From contig CALAPY010000049.1 of NCBI GenBank assembly GCA_937891015.1, positions 1 to 40,787 of the forward strand: a stretch of 40,787 nucleotides of DNA. The letters run 5' to 3'. This DNA is from UBA2108 sp002713215. Lineage in GTDB: Bacteria; Bacteroidota; Bacteroidia; Flavobacteriales_G; Salibacteraceae. The stretch's first letter is position 1; each line of letters begins with the position of its first letter. The notes under the pieces are model-generated. The model was not told the DNA's origin. It searched no databases and saw only the letters and a program-made list of their open reading frames with translations. Positions 23,482 through 32,564 of this stretch are shown here, one piece after another. Position numbers and translations under genes: made by a program.

Positions 23482-24980
23482 TAATTCTCGATGCAAATCA
23501 GATTAGGGCTGCTGATCAATTTACAATTGAAAATGAACCAATCCCCTCAATTGACCTCATGGAAAGGGCTTCAGCCCGATGCGTAGAATGGATAGTTGGT
23601 CATTACGATAAATCCAATTCATTCCATGTGGTTAGTGGTATGGGAAATAACGGGGGAGATGGACTGGTGATTGCCCGATTGTTATTGTCTTCCGGTTACA
23701 CTTGTAGAATTTCAATTTTTAAGTATACCCAAACAGGGAGTAAAGACTTTGAAGAAAATCTAAAGCGATTAAAGCAAAAGCAAGCCAACATTCAAGAATT
23801 GGAAAATGGTGAAGAACTGGACTTAAAACCAAATGAAATTATTGTTGATGCCATTTTTGGTTCAGGATTGACTCGTCCCATCGAAAACTGGTTAGCCTCA
23901 CAGGTTAACAGTATCAATAAAATAAACGAAGAAATTGTTTCCGTGGATATGCCTTCCGGGCTCTACATGGTAGACAACTTTGGTAATAACGGGGCCATTG
24001 TAAAAGCAGATTACACCCTAACGTTTGAAACACCAAAACTTAGTTTTTTATTTCCTGATACCGGCACGTATTCAGGTAAATGGATAATTCTAGATATTGG
24101 GCTCAACAAGGAGTTTTTAGCAAAGCAAGAGTCCAGGTATCATTACCTGATGGAAGAGGATTTTGAACCGGTGTTGGTCCAGCGCAAGAAGTTTGATCAC
24201 AAGGGAAATTATGGACATGCACTTATAATTGCAGGTAGTAAAGGGAAAATAGGAGCAGCAATTTTAGCTTCACGGGCTTGTTTAAAGGCGGGTGTAGGAT
24301 TGCTAACTGGGTATGTTCCTGAATGTGGTTACACCAGTTTTCAAAGCAAGGTTTCGGAAGCCATGTGTATTACATCAGAAGATGAAAATGAAATTTTAGG
24401 CCTTCCTTCTCTGTCTCCTTATTCTGCCTGTGCATTTGGCCCGGGAATAGGGGCTTCACCGGTAAGTTCTCAGGCTTTAAAAATGTTGATTCAGGAATCT
24501 AACAACCCTTTGGTAATTGATGCCGATGGCTTGAACATTTTAGCAAACAATAAGACCTGGTTGCAATACTTGCCACCCCATTCAATTCTTACTCCACATC
24601 CTGGGGAATTTAAACGATTGGTTGGAGAATATGAATCCGATATGGATCGAATTGATGCTCTATCAGCATTTTCGGAAAAATACCGCTGCATTGTTGTACT
24701 AAAAGGAGCATATTCGGCAATTGCGGTGCCCGATGGTCAGGTGTTTTTTAATTCCACAGGAAATCCGGGAATGGCAACCGCAGGAAGCGGAGATGTGCTT
24801 ACGGGAATAATTACTTCCTTTTTGGCACAAGGATACCACCCGGTTCATGCGGCTTGTTTGGGCGTCTATTATCATGGAAAGGCAGGTGATATAGCCGCAG
24901 AGAAACAAGGAGAGCAATCAATGATTGCCGGAGATATTGTAAACGAACTTGGCGAAAGCTTGAAAGTACTCCGGTCTTAA
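23478..24980 (+). CDS. nnr: Bifunctional NAD(P)H-hydrate epimerase / dehydratase
   Basis: A 500-residue fused NAD(P)H repair enzyme. The N-terminal YjeF_N epimerase (1-215) has MERASARCVEWI, VVSGMGNNGGDGLVIARLL and VDAIFGSGLTRPI. The C-terminal ADP/ATP-dependent dehydratase (about 220-500) has GSKGKIGAAILASRACLKAG, LTPHPGEFKRL, VVLKGAYSAI and NPGMATAGSGDVLTG, with the catalytic Asp near residue 439. It restores NADHX and NADPHX to usable cofactor. The start is GTG at 23478, overlapping the coaE stop; MIILDANQIRAAD is the normal family N-terminus. Confidence 0.95.
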   Translation: MIILDANQIRAADQFTIENEPIPSIDLMERASARCVEWIVGHYDKSNSFHVVSGMGNNGGDGLVIARLLLSSGYTCRISIFKYTQTGSKDFEENLKRLKQKQANIQELENGEELDLKPNEIIVDAIFGSGLTRPIENWLASQVNSINKINEEIVSVDMPSGLYMVDNFGNNGAIVKADYTLTFETPKLSFLFPDTGTYSGKWIILDIGLNKEFLAKQESRYHYLMEEDFEPVLVQRKKFDHKGNYGHALIIAGSKGKIGAAILASRACLKAGVGLLTGYVPECGYTSFQSKVSEAMCITSEDENEILGLPSLSPYSACAFGPGIGASPVSSQALKMLIQESNNPLVIDADGLNILANNKTWLQYLPPHSILTPHPGEFKRLVGEYESDMDRIDALSAFSEKYRCIVVLKGAYSAIAVPDGQVFFNSTGNPGMATAGSGDVLTGIITSFLAQGYHPVHAACLGVYYHGKAGDIAAEKQGEQSMIAGDIVNELGESLKVLRS

Positions 24981-25085
24981 TCCCGGTTTTTCTTATACAG
25001 ATGCCCGTGCAATTGACATTTGGATTTTGAGAGTGAATGGATATTAAACCAACGTTTCTCATCTCTTTATTCAATTCGTAAAAAT

Positions 25086-25120
25086 AAAAAAGCCTTCACG
25101 CAGTTAGCATGAAGGCTTTT
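25086..25120. terminator. Bidirectional terminator between nnr and the FKBP genes
   Basis: AAAAAGCCTTCA pairs with TGAAGGCTTTT around a 12-base loop. A-rich and T-rich flanks on both sides let it serve both converging transcripts. Confidence 0.88.
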
Positions 25121-25144
25121 CAATATCTATTAGAGTATACTTTG

Positions 25145-25849
25145 TTACTCTCCGATCTTTAGCAATTCAATTTCGAAGATTAGCGTAGCGTAAGGACCAA
25201 TCTTTGGACCAGCACCTCTGTCACCATAAGCTAATTCTTGAGGAATGTAAAGGGTCCATTTAGAGCCAACTGGCATAAGAACCAATGCTTCCTGCCATCC
25301 TTTAATTACGCCACCTACCGGGAAACTGGCAGGTTGACCACGTTCCACCGAACTATCGAATACTGATCCGTCAATGGTAGTACCGTGATAATGAGTGGTA
25401 ACTTTATCCGAAGCAGTTGGCTTAGGGCCATCTCCCATTTTAATCACTTTGTACTGCAATCCGCTTGGAAGTGTAATTACACCTTCTTTTTTAGCATTTG
25501 CAGCCAGGAATTCAATTCCCGCTTTCTTATCAGCAGCGGCCTTTCTTTCCATGGCACCCTGAAAATATTTATTGATAATTTCGTTAGCTGCATTGATATC
25601 AATAAGGGTGTCATTTCCCTTATAAACATCACTCATGGCAGCTTCCATAGCAGCAGAATTGATACTATCTACGCCTTGAGCTTTTAAATTATTTGCAATG
25701 CTTATTCCTAGGGAATAGGACAAAGAGTCTAGTTCAGTTTTTAATTCCATCTTTTTTGATTCTGTTTTTGTGCCTTTTTTCTTACCCTTAGCAACAGCAA
25801 GTCCGCTTACAAATACCAGGCAAATAAGTAGTGATCCAAATTTTTTCAT
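25145..25849 (-). CDS. FKBP-type peptidyl-prolyl isomerase, exported
   Basis: 234 residues from the ATG at 25849; an upstream ATG at 25867 would extend it by six residues into the previous gene. A cleavable signal peptide (MKKFGSLLICLVFVSGLAVA) is followed by a lysine-rich stretch, a FkpA/Mip-type helical dimerisation domain (about 35-110) and a C-terminal FKBP domain with GLQYKVIKMGDGPKPTASDKV, THYHGTTIDGSVFDSS, GVIKGWQEAL and LAYGDRGAGPKIGPYATLIFEIELL. It accelerates proline isomerisation in periplasmic folding. It is a tandem paralogue of the gene upstream, with 7 bases between them. Confidence 0.93.
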   Translation of the reverse strand: MKKFGSLLICLVFVSGLAVAKGKKKGTKTESKKMELKTELDSLSYSLGISIANNLKAQGVDSINSAAMEAAMSDVYKGNDTLIDINAANEIINKYFQGAMERKAAADKKAGIEFLAANAKKEGVITLPSGLQYKVIKMGDGPKPTASDKVTTHYHGTTIDGSVFDSSVERGQPASFPVGGVIKGWQEALVLMPVGSKWTLYIPQELAYGDRGAGPKIGPYATLIFEIELLKIGE

Positions 25850-25856
25850 AATTATT

Positions 25857-26564
25857 TTATTGTGCATCCGAAGGTAAAATGCTAATTAGCTCAACGTCGA
25901 AAATCAACGTAGCTCCAGGTCCAATGGCTCCGCCAGCTCCACGATCACCATAAGCTAAATCACTTGGAATATATAATTGCCATTTAGAACCAACTGGCAT
26001 CATAACCAATGCCTCTGTCCAACCTTTAATGACACCACCAACTGGAAATTCTGCAGGCTCGCCACGATCGACCGAACTATCAAAGACAGTTCCGTCGATT
26101 AAAGTTCCGTGATAGTGAACCCTAACTTTATCTTCAAATTTTGGCTTTTCACCGGTTCCTTCCGTAATGATCTTATATTGTAATCCGGAAGCGGTAGTAA
26201 CTACTCCTTCCTTTGCTCCATTTTCATCTAAGAACTGTGCTGCTTCGTTTTTTGCCGAAGCATTTTTTTCGTCGGCTTTTTTCGCAAAATACGTTTGAAT
26301 AATTTGAGTTGCCTCTTCAGCAGTCATTAATCCAGCATCCGGGTTTTGGTTGTCGTCCATTCCCTGAGCAAGCGCTTTAGTATTAATGCCGCTTACTTCA
26401 CTTCTTTGAAGGTTATTTCCTATATCTACTCCAAGGGCATAGCTGAGGCTATCCATTTCATTGTTGAGCGTTACAGTTCCGCTGTTGTCGTTGTTTTCGG
26501 CGCAGGCTACAAACAAAACCCCACCAACTGCAATGGTTGCCCATTTCTTAAAAGATACTATCAT
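25857..26564 (-). CDS. FKBP-type peptidyl-prolyl isomerase, lipoprotein
   Basis: 235 residues with a lipoprotein signal ending FVAC (Cys21), so it is membrane-tethered, unlike its soluble paralogue downstream. It has the same layout: helical dimerisation domain, then FKBP domain (GLQYKIITEGTGEKPKFEDKV, VHYHGTLIDGTVFDSSVDRG, PSDLAYGDRGAGGAIGPGAT). The two FKBP domains are closely similar and arose by tandem duplication, while their N-terminal sorting signals differ. It has its own promoter match upstream, which likely serves both genes. Confidence 0.93.
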   Translation of the reverse strand: MIVSFKKWATIAVGGVLFVACAENNDNSGTVTLNNEMDSLSYALGVDIGNNLQRSEVSGINTKALAQGMDDNQNPDAGLMTAEEATQIIQTYFAKKADEKNASAKNEAAQFLDENGAKEGVVTTASGLQYKIITEGTGEKPKFEDKVRVHYHGTLIDGTVFDSSVDRGEPAEFPVGGVIKGWTEALVMMPVGSKWQLYIPSDLAYGDRGAGGAIGPGATLIFDVELISILPSDAQ

Positions 26565-26592
26565 AATATATGTTTCACGTAAAATTGAGGCG

Positions 26593-26622
26593 CGAAGTTA
26601 GTTTTTCTGTCGAATGAGCCAA
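26593..26622 (-). promoter_or_regulatory. Promoter of the tandem FKBP genes
   Basis: On the minus strand TTG (26620-26622), 19 bases, then TAACTTCG (26593-26600), one mismatch from TAnnTTTG with ideal spacing. It lies 28 bases before the ATG at 26564. Confidence 0.6.
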
Positions 26623-26656
26623 TACCTATGGACATCAAAATGTTAAAGAAGAAAAA

Positions 26657-27394
26657 CTACTTAAGCCCTCTTTCCTTTTTAATGTTCTCGTAGGCTTCCT
26701 GTATTTTTTGGAACTTGGTAAGTGCTGCTTTTTGATGATCTTCACCCAGGTTAGCCACTTTGTCCGGGTGGTACTCAACAGCTAGCTTTCGATAGGCCTT
26801 TTTTACTTCTGCATCGCTGGCTGTTTTATCCACATTTAAAATATCGTAGTAGGTTGCAGAATCCGTATAGAACATGGCTTTAAGCGAGTTAAATTCGGTT
26901 TGGCCAATTCTTAATCCCTGCGCAATTCTTTGCAGGAGATTAAATTCATTGCCGTCTACAATGCCATCTGCTTTTGCTATTCCAAATAGATACTGCATGA
27001 GCTGAAGCCGCATGGGTTCATTCATGTTGAGGGATATTTGTTGAGTTACATCTCTTACAGGTATTTCTTTATCAATGATATCCCTTAAAGTCAACAACAA
27101 CTGTTTTGCTTTTGCTGGACCGTATTGATGGCGCAAGAACTGCTTTACATATTCGAGCTCACTTTTCTTTACCTTACCGTTGGCCTTCATTACAGCCGCA
27201 CTCAAAATGAGGAGGCTAATGTTGAAATCGCCCTGGTGAGTTTGGTTTATCCTGTGGCTGCCCCCGGAGTAGGTTTGGTGGTTTCCATCAACATTGTCGA
27301 ACATGGAACCCAAAAAGTATCCAATTATTCCTCCAATTGGACCTCCCAGTGCCCAACCTAATCCTCCGGCAACCCATTTGCCATATTTACCCAT
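26657..27394 (-). CDS. TerB/J-domain co-chaperone (DjlA-like)
   Basis: 245 residues. The glycine-rich hydrophobic N-terminus (about 5-31, GKWVAGGLGWALGGPIGGII) is membrane-associating, as in DjlA. A TerB-like all-helical domain follows (about 55-172, with SAAVMKANGKVKKSELEYVK and GIAKADGIVDGNE, the paired acidic sites of the family). The C-terminal J domain (181-243) has the catalytic HPD tripeptide at 209-211 and should stimulate DnaK ATPase. It lies next to htpG on the same strand but behind a hairpin, so it may be transcribed separately. Confidence 0.92.
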   Translation of the reverse strand: MGKYGKWVAGGLGWALGGPIGGIIGYFLGSMFDNVDGNHQTYSGGSHRINQTHQGDFNISLLILSAAVMKANGKVKKSELEYVKQFLRHQYGPAKAKQLLLTLRDIIDKEIPVRDVTQQISLNMNEPMRLQLMQYLFGIAKADGIVDGNEFNLLQRIAQGLRIGQTEFNSLKAMFYTDSATYYDILNVDKTASDAEVKKAYRKLAVEYHPDKVANLGEDHQKAALTKFQKIQEAYENIKKERGLK

Positions 27395-27451
27395 AATTTT
27401 TTTTTGAATCAGCTATTTTCAGCATTACAGCCGCGAAACATGACTAGAATC

Positions 27452-27493
27452 AAAAAAAATCCAGCATCCGGTGGCACCAGGCACCGGATTTTT
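27452..27493 (-). terminator. Terminator hairpin after htpG
   Basis: ATCCGGTG (27466-27473) pairs perfectly with CACCGGAT (27482-27489) around an 8-base loop. On the minus strand a run of eight T residues follows five bases after the stem. It starts 13 bases after the htpG stop. An alternative AATCC/GGATT pairing would bring the T-run next to the stem. Confidence 0.7.
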
Positions 27494-27502
27494 CTTTTCT
27501 AG

Positions 27503-29395
27503 TTAATCTATCAACTCAACGCTTCTTTTTACAAAGGCGGTAAGTTCGCTACCTACTAACAGGCCTTGGGAAAGCTTGGCCAGATCAGCTGCCTGTTTGG
27601 CCAGTTTCGTTTTCTTCTCAGCATCTGTTTCTATCAGAATTTTGCTGGTAAGCGGGTGATTGGCATTCACTACCAAATTGTACATGTCAGGAAGGTTACC
27701 CATTCCCATCATTCCACCACCCACGGCACTTTGTTCTTTCATTCTACGCATAAACTCCGATTGCGTGATCATCATTGGGCTATCGTTTTCGCTCAGGTTC
27801 TCAAGTTGAACGGAGTATTTTTCTTTTTCAACTACGCTTTCAATGATTTCTTTTAACTCTTTTTCCTGATCTTCAGTAAGGTTGTGTTTTTCAACATCCT
27901 CCTTTAGAATCAGTTTGTCAATGGTGTCTGCATCCACCCGAGTAAAGGTTACGTTGTCCAATTTGGATTCCAGTTGTTGAACCAAATGAGCGGTGAGCGG
28001 ACTTGCCATTTCTACCACATTATATCCTTTGTTTGTTGCCGCATCGATATAGGCATGCTGCTCGTCGAGGTTAGAAGTATATAGAACCACAATTTTGTCG
28101 TCTTTGTTGGTTTGTCCTTCTTTTACTTTTTCCTTGTACTCGTCAAATGTGTAGTAGTTGCCTTCGGTATCTTTTAGTAAGAAGGACTTAATGGCCCGGT
28201 CAAAGAATTTCTCATCGGTAAGCATTCCATACTCCATAAAGATCTTAATGTCATCCCATTTTTCTTCAAAATCTTTTCGATCTTTTTTAAACATGGAAGC
28301 CAGTTTATCTGCGACCTTTTTGGTTATGTGGCTACTTATTTTCTTTACGTTTCCATCACTTTGCAGGTAGGATCGGGAAACATTTAAAGGTATGTCTGGT
28401 GAGTCGATAACACCGTGCAATAAAGTCAAGAACTCGGGTACAATTTCTTCCACTGAATCTGTAATAAATACCTGATTGGAATACAATTGGATTTTATTTT
28501 TCTGCAACTGTAGATTATGTGCGTTGCTCAACTTGGGGAAATATAAAATTCCCGTAAGATTGAACGGATAGTCAACGTTTAGGTGAATATTGAATAACGG
28601 TTTTTCAAAGGTCATAGGGTACAACTCATTGTAAAACCCATCATAATCCTCAGTCTTCAAGTCACTTGGCTTTTTGTTCCAGGCCGGAGAAGGGTTATTA
28701 ATGATATTATCTACCGTATTCTCTACTTTTTTAACTTCACCTTTATCGTCCTTCTCCCCCTTAGGGTCGTCAATCATTTCGGTTTTGGTTCCAAACTTGA
28801 TTTCAACCGGTAAAAACTTACAGTATTTGTCAAGAATTCCAGAAATGCGCTGATCTTCCAAAAACTCAAGGCTATCATCGGCAATATGAAGGGTAATGAT
28901 ACTTCCGTGGTTTTCCTTTTTCGATTTTCTGATTTTAAATTCCGGGTCTCCATTACATTCCCAAATAACAGCTGGTTCATCTTTATAAGATTTGGTTTCA
29001 ACGGTTACGTGTTGCGATACCATAAATGCAGAATAGAAACCAAGCCCAAAATGACCAATGATTTGCTCGGCCTGGCCTTCATGCTTTTTTACAAATTCTT
29101 CGGCTCCGGAAAATGCCACCTGGTTGAGGTATTTCTTAACCTCGGCTTCTGACATTCCAATTCCTTTATCGATAATCTTAATGGTTTTATCTTCTTTGTT
29201 TACTTCTACTTCAATGGTTGTGTCTTCCAACTCTCCCTTAAACTCACCTATTTTGCTAAGCGTTTTTAACTTTTGAGTTGCATCAACTGCATTGGATACC
29301 AACTCCCGCAAAAAGATTTCGTGATCGGAGTAAAGAAACTTCTTGATTATTGGAAAAATGTTTTCCGACTGCACATTTATCTTACCTGTTGCCAT
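27503..29395 (-). CDS. htpG: Molecular chaperone HtpG (Hsp90)
   Basis: 630 residues, full length for bacterial Hsp90. The N-terminal GHKL ATPase domain has FLRELVSNAVDATQKL (catalytic Glu and Mg-binding Asn), IIDKGIGMSEAEV and GHFGLGFYSAFMVS. The middle domain has GILYFPKL, LYSNQVFITDS and PLNVSRSYLQSD, and the C-terminal dimerisation domain runs to the end without the eukaryotic MEEVD tail. A charged insertion (about 205-225, EKDDKGEVKKVENTVD) between the N and middle domains is common in Bacteroidota. The upstream 248 bases hold two palindromes but no TAnnTTTG box, in line with separate stress control. Confidence 0.97.
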   Translation of the reverse strand: MATGKINVQSENIFPIIKKFLYSDHEIFLRELVSNAVDATQKLKTLSKIGEFKGELEDTTIEVEVNKEDKTIKIIDKGIGMSEAEVKKYLNQVAFSGAEEFVKKHEGQAEQIIGHFGLGFYSAFMVSQHVTVETKSYKDEPAVIWECNGDPEFKIRKSKKENHGSIITLHIADDSLEFLEDQRISGILDKYCKFLPVEIKFGTKTEMIDDPKGEKDDKGEVKKVENTVDNIINNPSPAWNKKPSDLKTEDYDGFYNELYPMTFEKPLFNIHLNVDYPFNLTGILYFPKLSNAHNLQLQKNKIQLYSNQVFITDSVEEIVPEFLTLLHGVIDSPDIPLNVSRSYLQSDGNVKKISSHITKKVADKLASMFKKDRKDFEEKWDDIKIFMEYGMLTDEKFFDRAIKSFLLKDTEGNYYTFDEYKEKVKEGQTNKDDKIVVLYTSNLDEQHAYIDAATNKGYNVVEMASPLTAHLVQQLESKLDNVTFTRVDADTIDKLILKEDVEKHNLTEDQEKELKEIIESVVEKEKYSVQLENLSENDSPMMITQSEFMRRMKEQSAVGGGMMGMGNLPDMYNLVVNANHPLTSKILIETDAEKKTKLAKQAADLAKLSQGLLVGSELTAFVKRSVELID

Positions 29396-29475
29396 TTTTT
29401 CAGTATTTGTGGATTAATTGTTTTCAATTTATTAGACTTAGCCCTATTTCAATAGATATGCCAGAGGGATGCAGG

Positions 29476-29536
29476 TGACAGAATGTCAACTTTATGTCTA
29501 ATGATATGGAATATTACTATGGAGGTATAGAATATT
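29476..29536. promoter_or_regulatory. Two palindromes upstream of htpG
   Basis: TGACAGAATGTCA (29476-29488) is a perfect 5-bp inverted repeat with a 3-base centre. AATATTACTAT (29510-29520) and ATAGAATATT (29527-29536) form a 10-bp stem with one bulged base and a GGAGGT loop. They lie 81-141 bases upstream of the htpG start codon. Neither matches the CIRCE element. They may be operator sites or an RNA structure in a long leader. Low certainty. Confidence 0.35.
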
Positions 29537-29643
29537 AGTCCTTCACGGGGTGGTTAAGTGAATCTTATGAACTGATGATAGATTCTTGAAAAATGATTTA
29601 CTTCAGTTGATAATGTGCAATAGGTTAATGTGTCTACTGAGTT

Positions 29644-31143
29644 TTATCTAACCATTATTTTCTGAGAGTATTTACTGCTTTTGCCAATTGCAATAATAAA
29701 ATGCAAGCCGGTTGATATTGAATGAGGAAGAACTATTTGGTTCTGTTCCGGGTTTTCATACTCCCAAACAACCTGACCGGATAAAGTAACAATTTGAAGT
29801 CGTTGCAAGTCATCTCCCTCAAGTTCAAAGGTTAGTGGTTGCTCTCTAGAGGTTAGTGTAGGGTATACTTTAAAACGACCTCCTATATCAATAGAATGTT
29901 TTCTGGCTGGTATATGAACAATATCGGAGAAATCTTTTTTACCATCGAAATCAATATTTTTTAATCTATAGTACAGGTCAATATTTTCATTTGGTTGAAA
30001 ATCTTTAAACCCATATTCGATAAGTTCATTTGAATTACCTGCACCTTTTATACTACCAATGTATTCAAAGTATTCTCCATTGTAGGAGCGCTCAATTTCA
30101 AATCGCGCATTATTTATTTCACTAAGCGTTGTCCAATATAGGTGGATATAACTTCCTATTCTGCTTGCTTCGAAAATACCAATTTCAATGGGGAGTGGGC
30201 CATTGCAATTTGTATTATAGGTGATAGATCCCTGAGATGTACTTCCATTATTATAATTGTTATCATTATTTGCATTGCACATGCATAAGGTGCCAGATCC
30301 TGACAAGGTAACATCACTATCGACGTCAAAATCGTTGTCGCCTTCGGTACCATCATCATCACATAAATTTAACACACCCGTAATTGAAATTACAGCGTCA
30401 TCCTCGAATTCAATATCGTCCTCCACATTGAATGTGCCTACATTGGAGAAATTTGCATCATCCTTTACTTTTAAATCATTTCTAACGGTAAAATCTGCTC
30501 CGAGTGCATTGGTCAATGATGCATCATCTTTAACTTCAACATTTTCCGTTGCAGTAAAAGTACCACTGTTGGTAAGGATGCCATCATCTTCTACTTTTAC
30601 CTCCTTCACCGAAGTAACTGCGCCGGAATTAGCGGTTACTTGCCCGTCATCTTTGATTTTTAATTCATCGGATAAGGTTAGTTCTCCATTAATGGTAAGA
30701 ACTCCGTCATCTTTGATTTCAATTTTTTTACCTGAGAAAGAAGAACCACTGCCAATTGTAAGATTGCCGTTATCTTCAACCTTCAAATCGTCAGTAACCG
30801 TTGTTGACCCGTTTAGTACAGCGGTACCTTTTATCTTATCAATTTTTTTGATTGATATTGTCCCATTATTAGTAAGTGTTCCACCAGATTTAACTTCCTT
30901 TATTTCCTTGCTTCCCGTTAGACTTGCACCAGAATTTATTATTAAGGTTCCCTCTATTTCAATATCATCATCTAATGTAATCGTTCCGGTAATGGTTATC
31001 TGGTCAGAGGAGCCTATTGTGGTTCCTGGGTAGGAAGGAGACCATGTTCCACTTGTATAATTACCACTTCCCGAAAGCGTATAGTTTGTTGCCCATAGAC
31101 TGGAATTAAATACCAGCAATAGTATTAAGTGAAGGGGTTTCAT
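29644..31143 (-). CDS. T9SS-sorted beta-helix-like repeat protein
   Basis: 499 residues. A signal peptide (MKPLHLILLLVFNSSLWA) is followed by about eleven tandem units of 19-22 residues between residues 45 and 265, each with a core such as LKIKDDGQVT or VKVEDDGILT: a short beta strand, an acidic DD/DN pair, then a second strand ending NSG or NGT. This pattern suits a right-handed parallel beta-helix with a ladder of aspartates, possibly binding calcium. A Cys/Asn-rich stretch (LCMCNANNDNN) follows. A fibronectin-like segment (about 315-410, PLPIEIGIFEASRIGSYIHLYWTT) precedes a C-terminal type A T9SS sorting domain (KVYPTLTSREQP to YSQKIMVR). It is therefore exported across the outer membrane and probably surface-bound. 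Function unknown. Confidence 0.87.
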   Translation of the reverse strand: MKPLHLILLLVFNSSLWATNYTLSGSGNYTSGTWSPSYPGTTIGSSDQITITGTITLDDDIEIEGTLIINSGASLTGSKEIKEVKSGGTLTNNGTISIKKIDKIKGTAVLNGSTTVTDDLKVEDNGNLTIGSGSSFSGKKIEIKDDGVLTINGELTLSDELKIKDDGQVTANSGAVTSVKEVKVEDDGILTNSGTFTATENVEVKDDASLTNALGADFTVRNDLKVKDDANFSNVGTFNVEDDIEFEDDAVISITGVLNLCDDDGTEGDNDFDVDSDVTLSGSGTLCMCNANNDNNYNNGSTSQGSITYNTNCNGPLPIEIGIFEASRIGSYIHLYWTTLSEINNARFEIERSYNGEYFEYIGSIKGAGNSNELIEYGFKDFQPNENIDLYYRLKNIDFDGKKDFSDIVHIPARKHSIDIGGRFKVYPTLTSREQPLTFELEGDDLQRLQIVTLSGQVVWEYENPEQNQIVLPHSISTGLHFIIAIGKSSKYSQKIMVR

Positions 31144-31364
31144 TTTGCAATTTTAGAAAACGAAAACTTTCTTGCTAACGAAATGAGATAAAGGCTCATT
31201 TTTTTAGATGAAAGAGCGATCAAAACTTGATTTGTTAAAAAATTAAAGCCAAATGTGCTTAAGCATAACACAAAGGATAAGTTACCTTCATTTTAAAAAA
31301 TGGATAGTCATAGTCAAAAAAAACACCCCTTTAAAGATGCTTTAGCCACTGCTTACTTTTCCAA

Positions 31365-32419
31365 TTAATTCTGAAAAGCCATCCAGTTTCGGTTTACAAC
31401 AGAATCGGCTTCCATTAGACGTATTACTTCGTCAGCAACATCGTCCGAAAGTTCCAAATGAGTTGTAAACCCAACACAGGAAGCATTTATTTCACCTAAT
31501 ACATAGGTATCCTTATCCGTATCCAGAATAAAATCTGCAGTCCAGATTAAAGGGATATCATAGTTCCCCAGCTTTTCGCGAATTAATGGAATACTGCCCT
31601 GAACAATATTTATTAGATCGGGCCATTTATCGGGTGATTCATACCGGTATTTGGCTCCTGAAAAAAGAGTTGCCGAGAAGGCGTCAGGACCAGATGCTGG
31701 CTTTTTATGCACCACATTCATGGTCTTATCTCTAAGCATAAAAACCCGTATTTCACCTTCGGTAATTCGTTCCAGAAAAGGCATGTCTAATAGCATCCCA
31801 TTTTCACCATCGAGGTATTGTACACAGAAATCAATGAATTCGCCAAGTTCCCATTCTTCTACATGGTTGTCCTTGGCTTCAGTACATTTTACCTTGGTTT
31901 TAAGCGGGATTTCTTTTTTATTCCCAATTTCACCTATGGTTTCAACCCTCCAAATACCTTCGCCAGTAGATCCTCTGTTTTGTTTTAATACCCGAACTCC
32001 TTTAGCCAGTGTTTTAGGAAAGTTGAATTTAAAGGTTTCAAAATCATAGTAGGTATAGACATCTCTAGGCACCAGCGATGTTCCCCTAAGTTTCTCAACG
32101 GCATTTTTAGCACCGTAGTTAACCATGGCATCAGGGTGTGGTAACCCTTCAAGGCCATTTTTGCATAGTTCTCTGAGCATTTGGAAGTAGCCCACTTCAG
32201 AAGGTAAATTATCCGGATTTACCCGGCTAATATAAGCTCCAGCATTTTTTACACAATGGCGATAAATTTCACCACGATCTTCATCGGAATAAAAAATAAT
32301 TTCAGAAGTCCAACCCTTTTTTTCAAGGAATCAATAATCGGTTTAGAATCTTTACGATAGCCATACGGACCTTTATCAGAGCCGCCACGAACCTCGAAAA
32401 TAACAACGTGCGTTTTCAT
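31365..32419 (-). pseudogene. Cj0069-like ATP-grasp protein, split by a -1 frameshift at an A7 run
   Basis: Two overlapping frames together encode one protein of about 351 residues. Frame one starts at the ATG at 32419 (MKTHVVIFEVRGGSDKGPYG) and runs to the T7 run at 32317-32323 (A7 on the coding strand). Reading then continues correctly only in the -1 frame (KKGWTSEIIFYSDEDRGEIY), which carries on to the stop at 31365. Without the shift the product ends after about 56 residues. The C-terminal part shows ATP-grasp features (VLKQNRGSTGEGIWRV, EIRVFMLRDKTMNVVHKKPA, TADFILDTDKDTYVLGEINASCVG). Eight A residues would restore the frame, so this is a real lesion, a sequencing slip or a slippage site. 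The codons on both sides remain protein-like and undecayed. Confidence 0.8.
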
Positions 32420-32564
32420 TTTTAAATTAATGTTTAACAATATCTTTTTTCTAATTCCTTACTAAGTAACAGACTAAAAACTAGAAATGAAATAACATTA
32501 CAAACATCTGATTATGACATCAATTCACTTTAAAAACTAATGGCTGTCAGTTCACGGATTCCAC

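Noticed and set aside
24811..25074. Minus-strand 87-codon open frame across the nnr 3' end
   Set aside because: Mostly antisense to the nnr C-terminal catalytic region, with no recognisable domain and no promoter.
30257..31033. 258-codon plus-strand open frame opposite the T9SS beta-helix gene
   Set aside because: It is antisense to a clear signal-peptide/repeat/T9SS gene. Its Ser/Phe/Pro-rich sequence mirrors the repeated acidic codons of that gene, and it has no promoter or start context.
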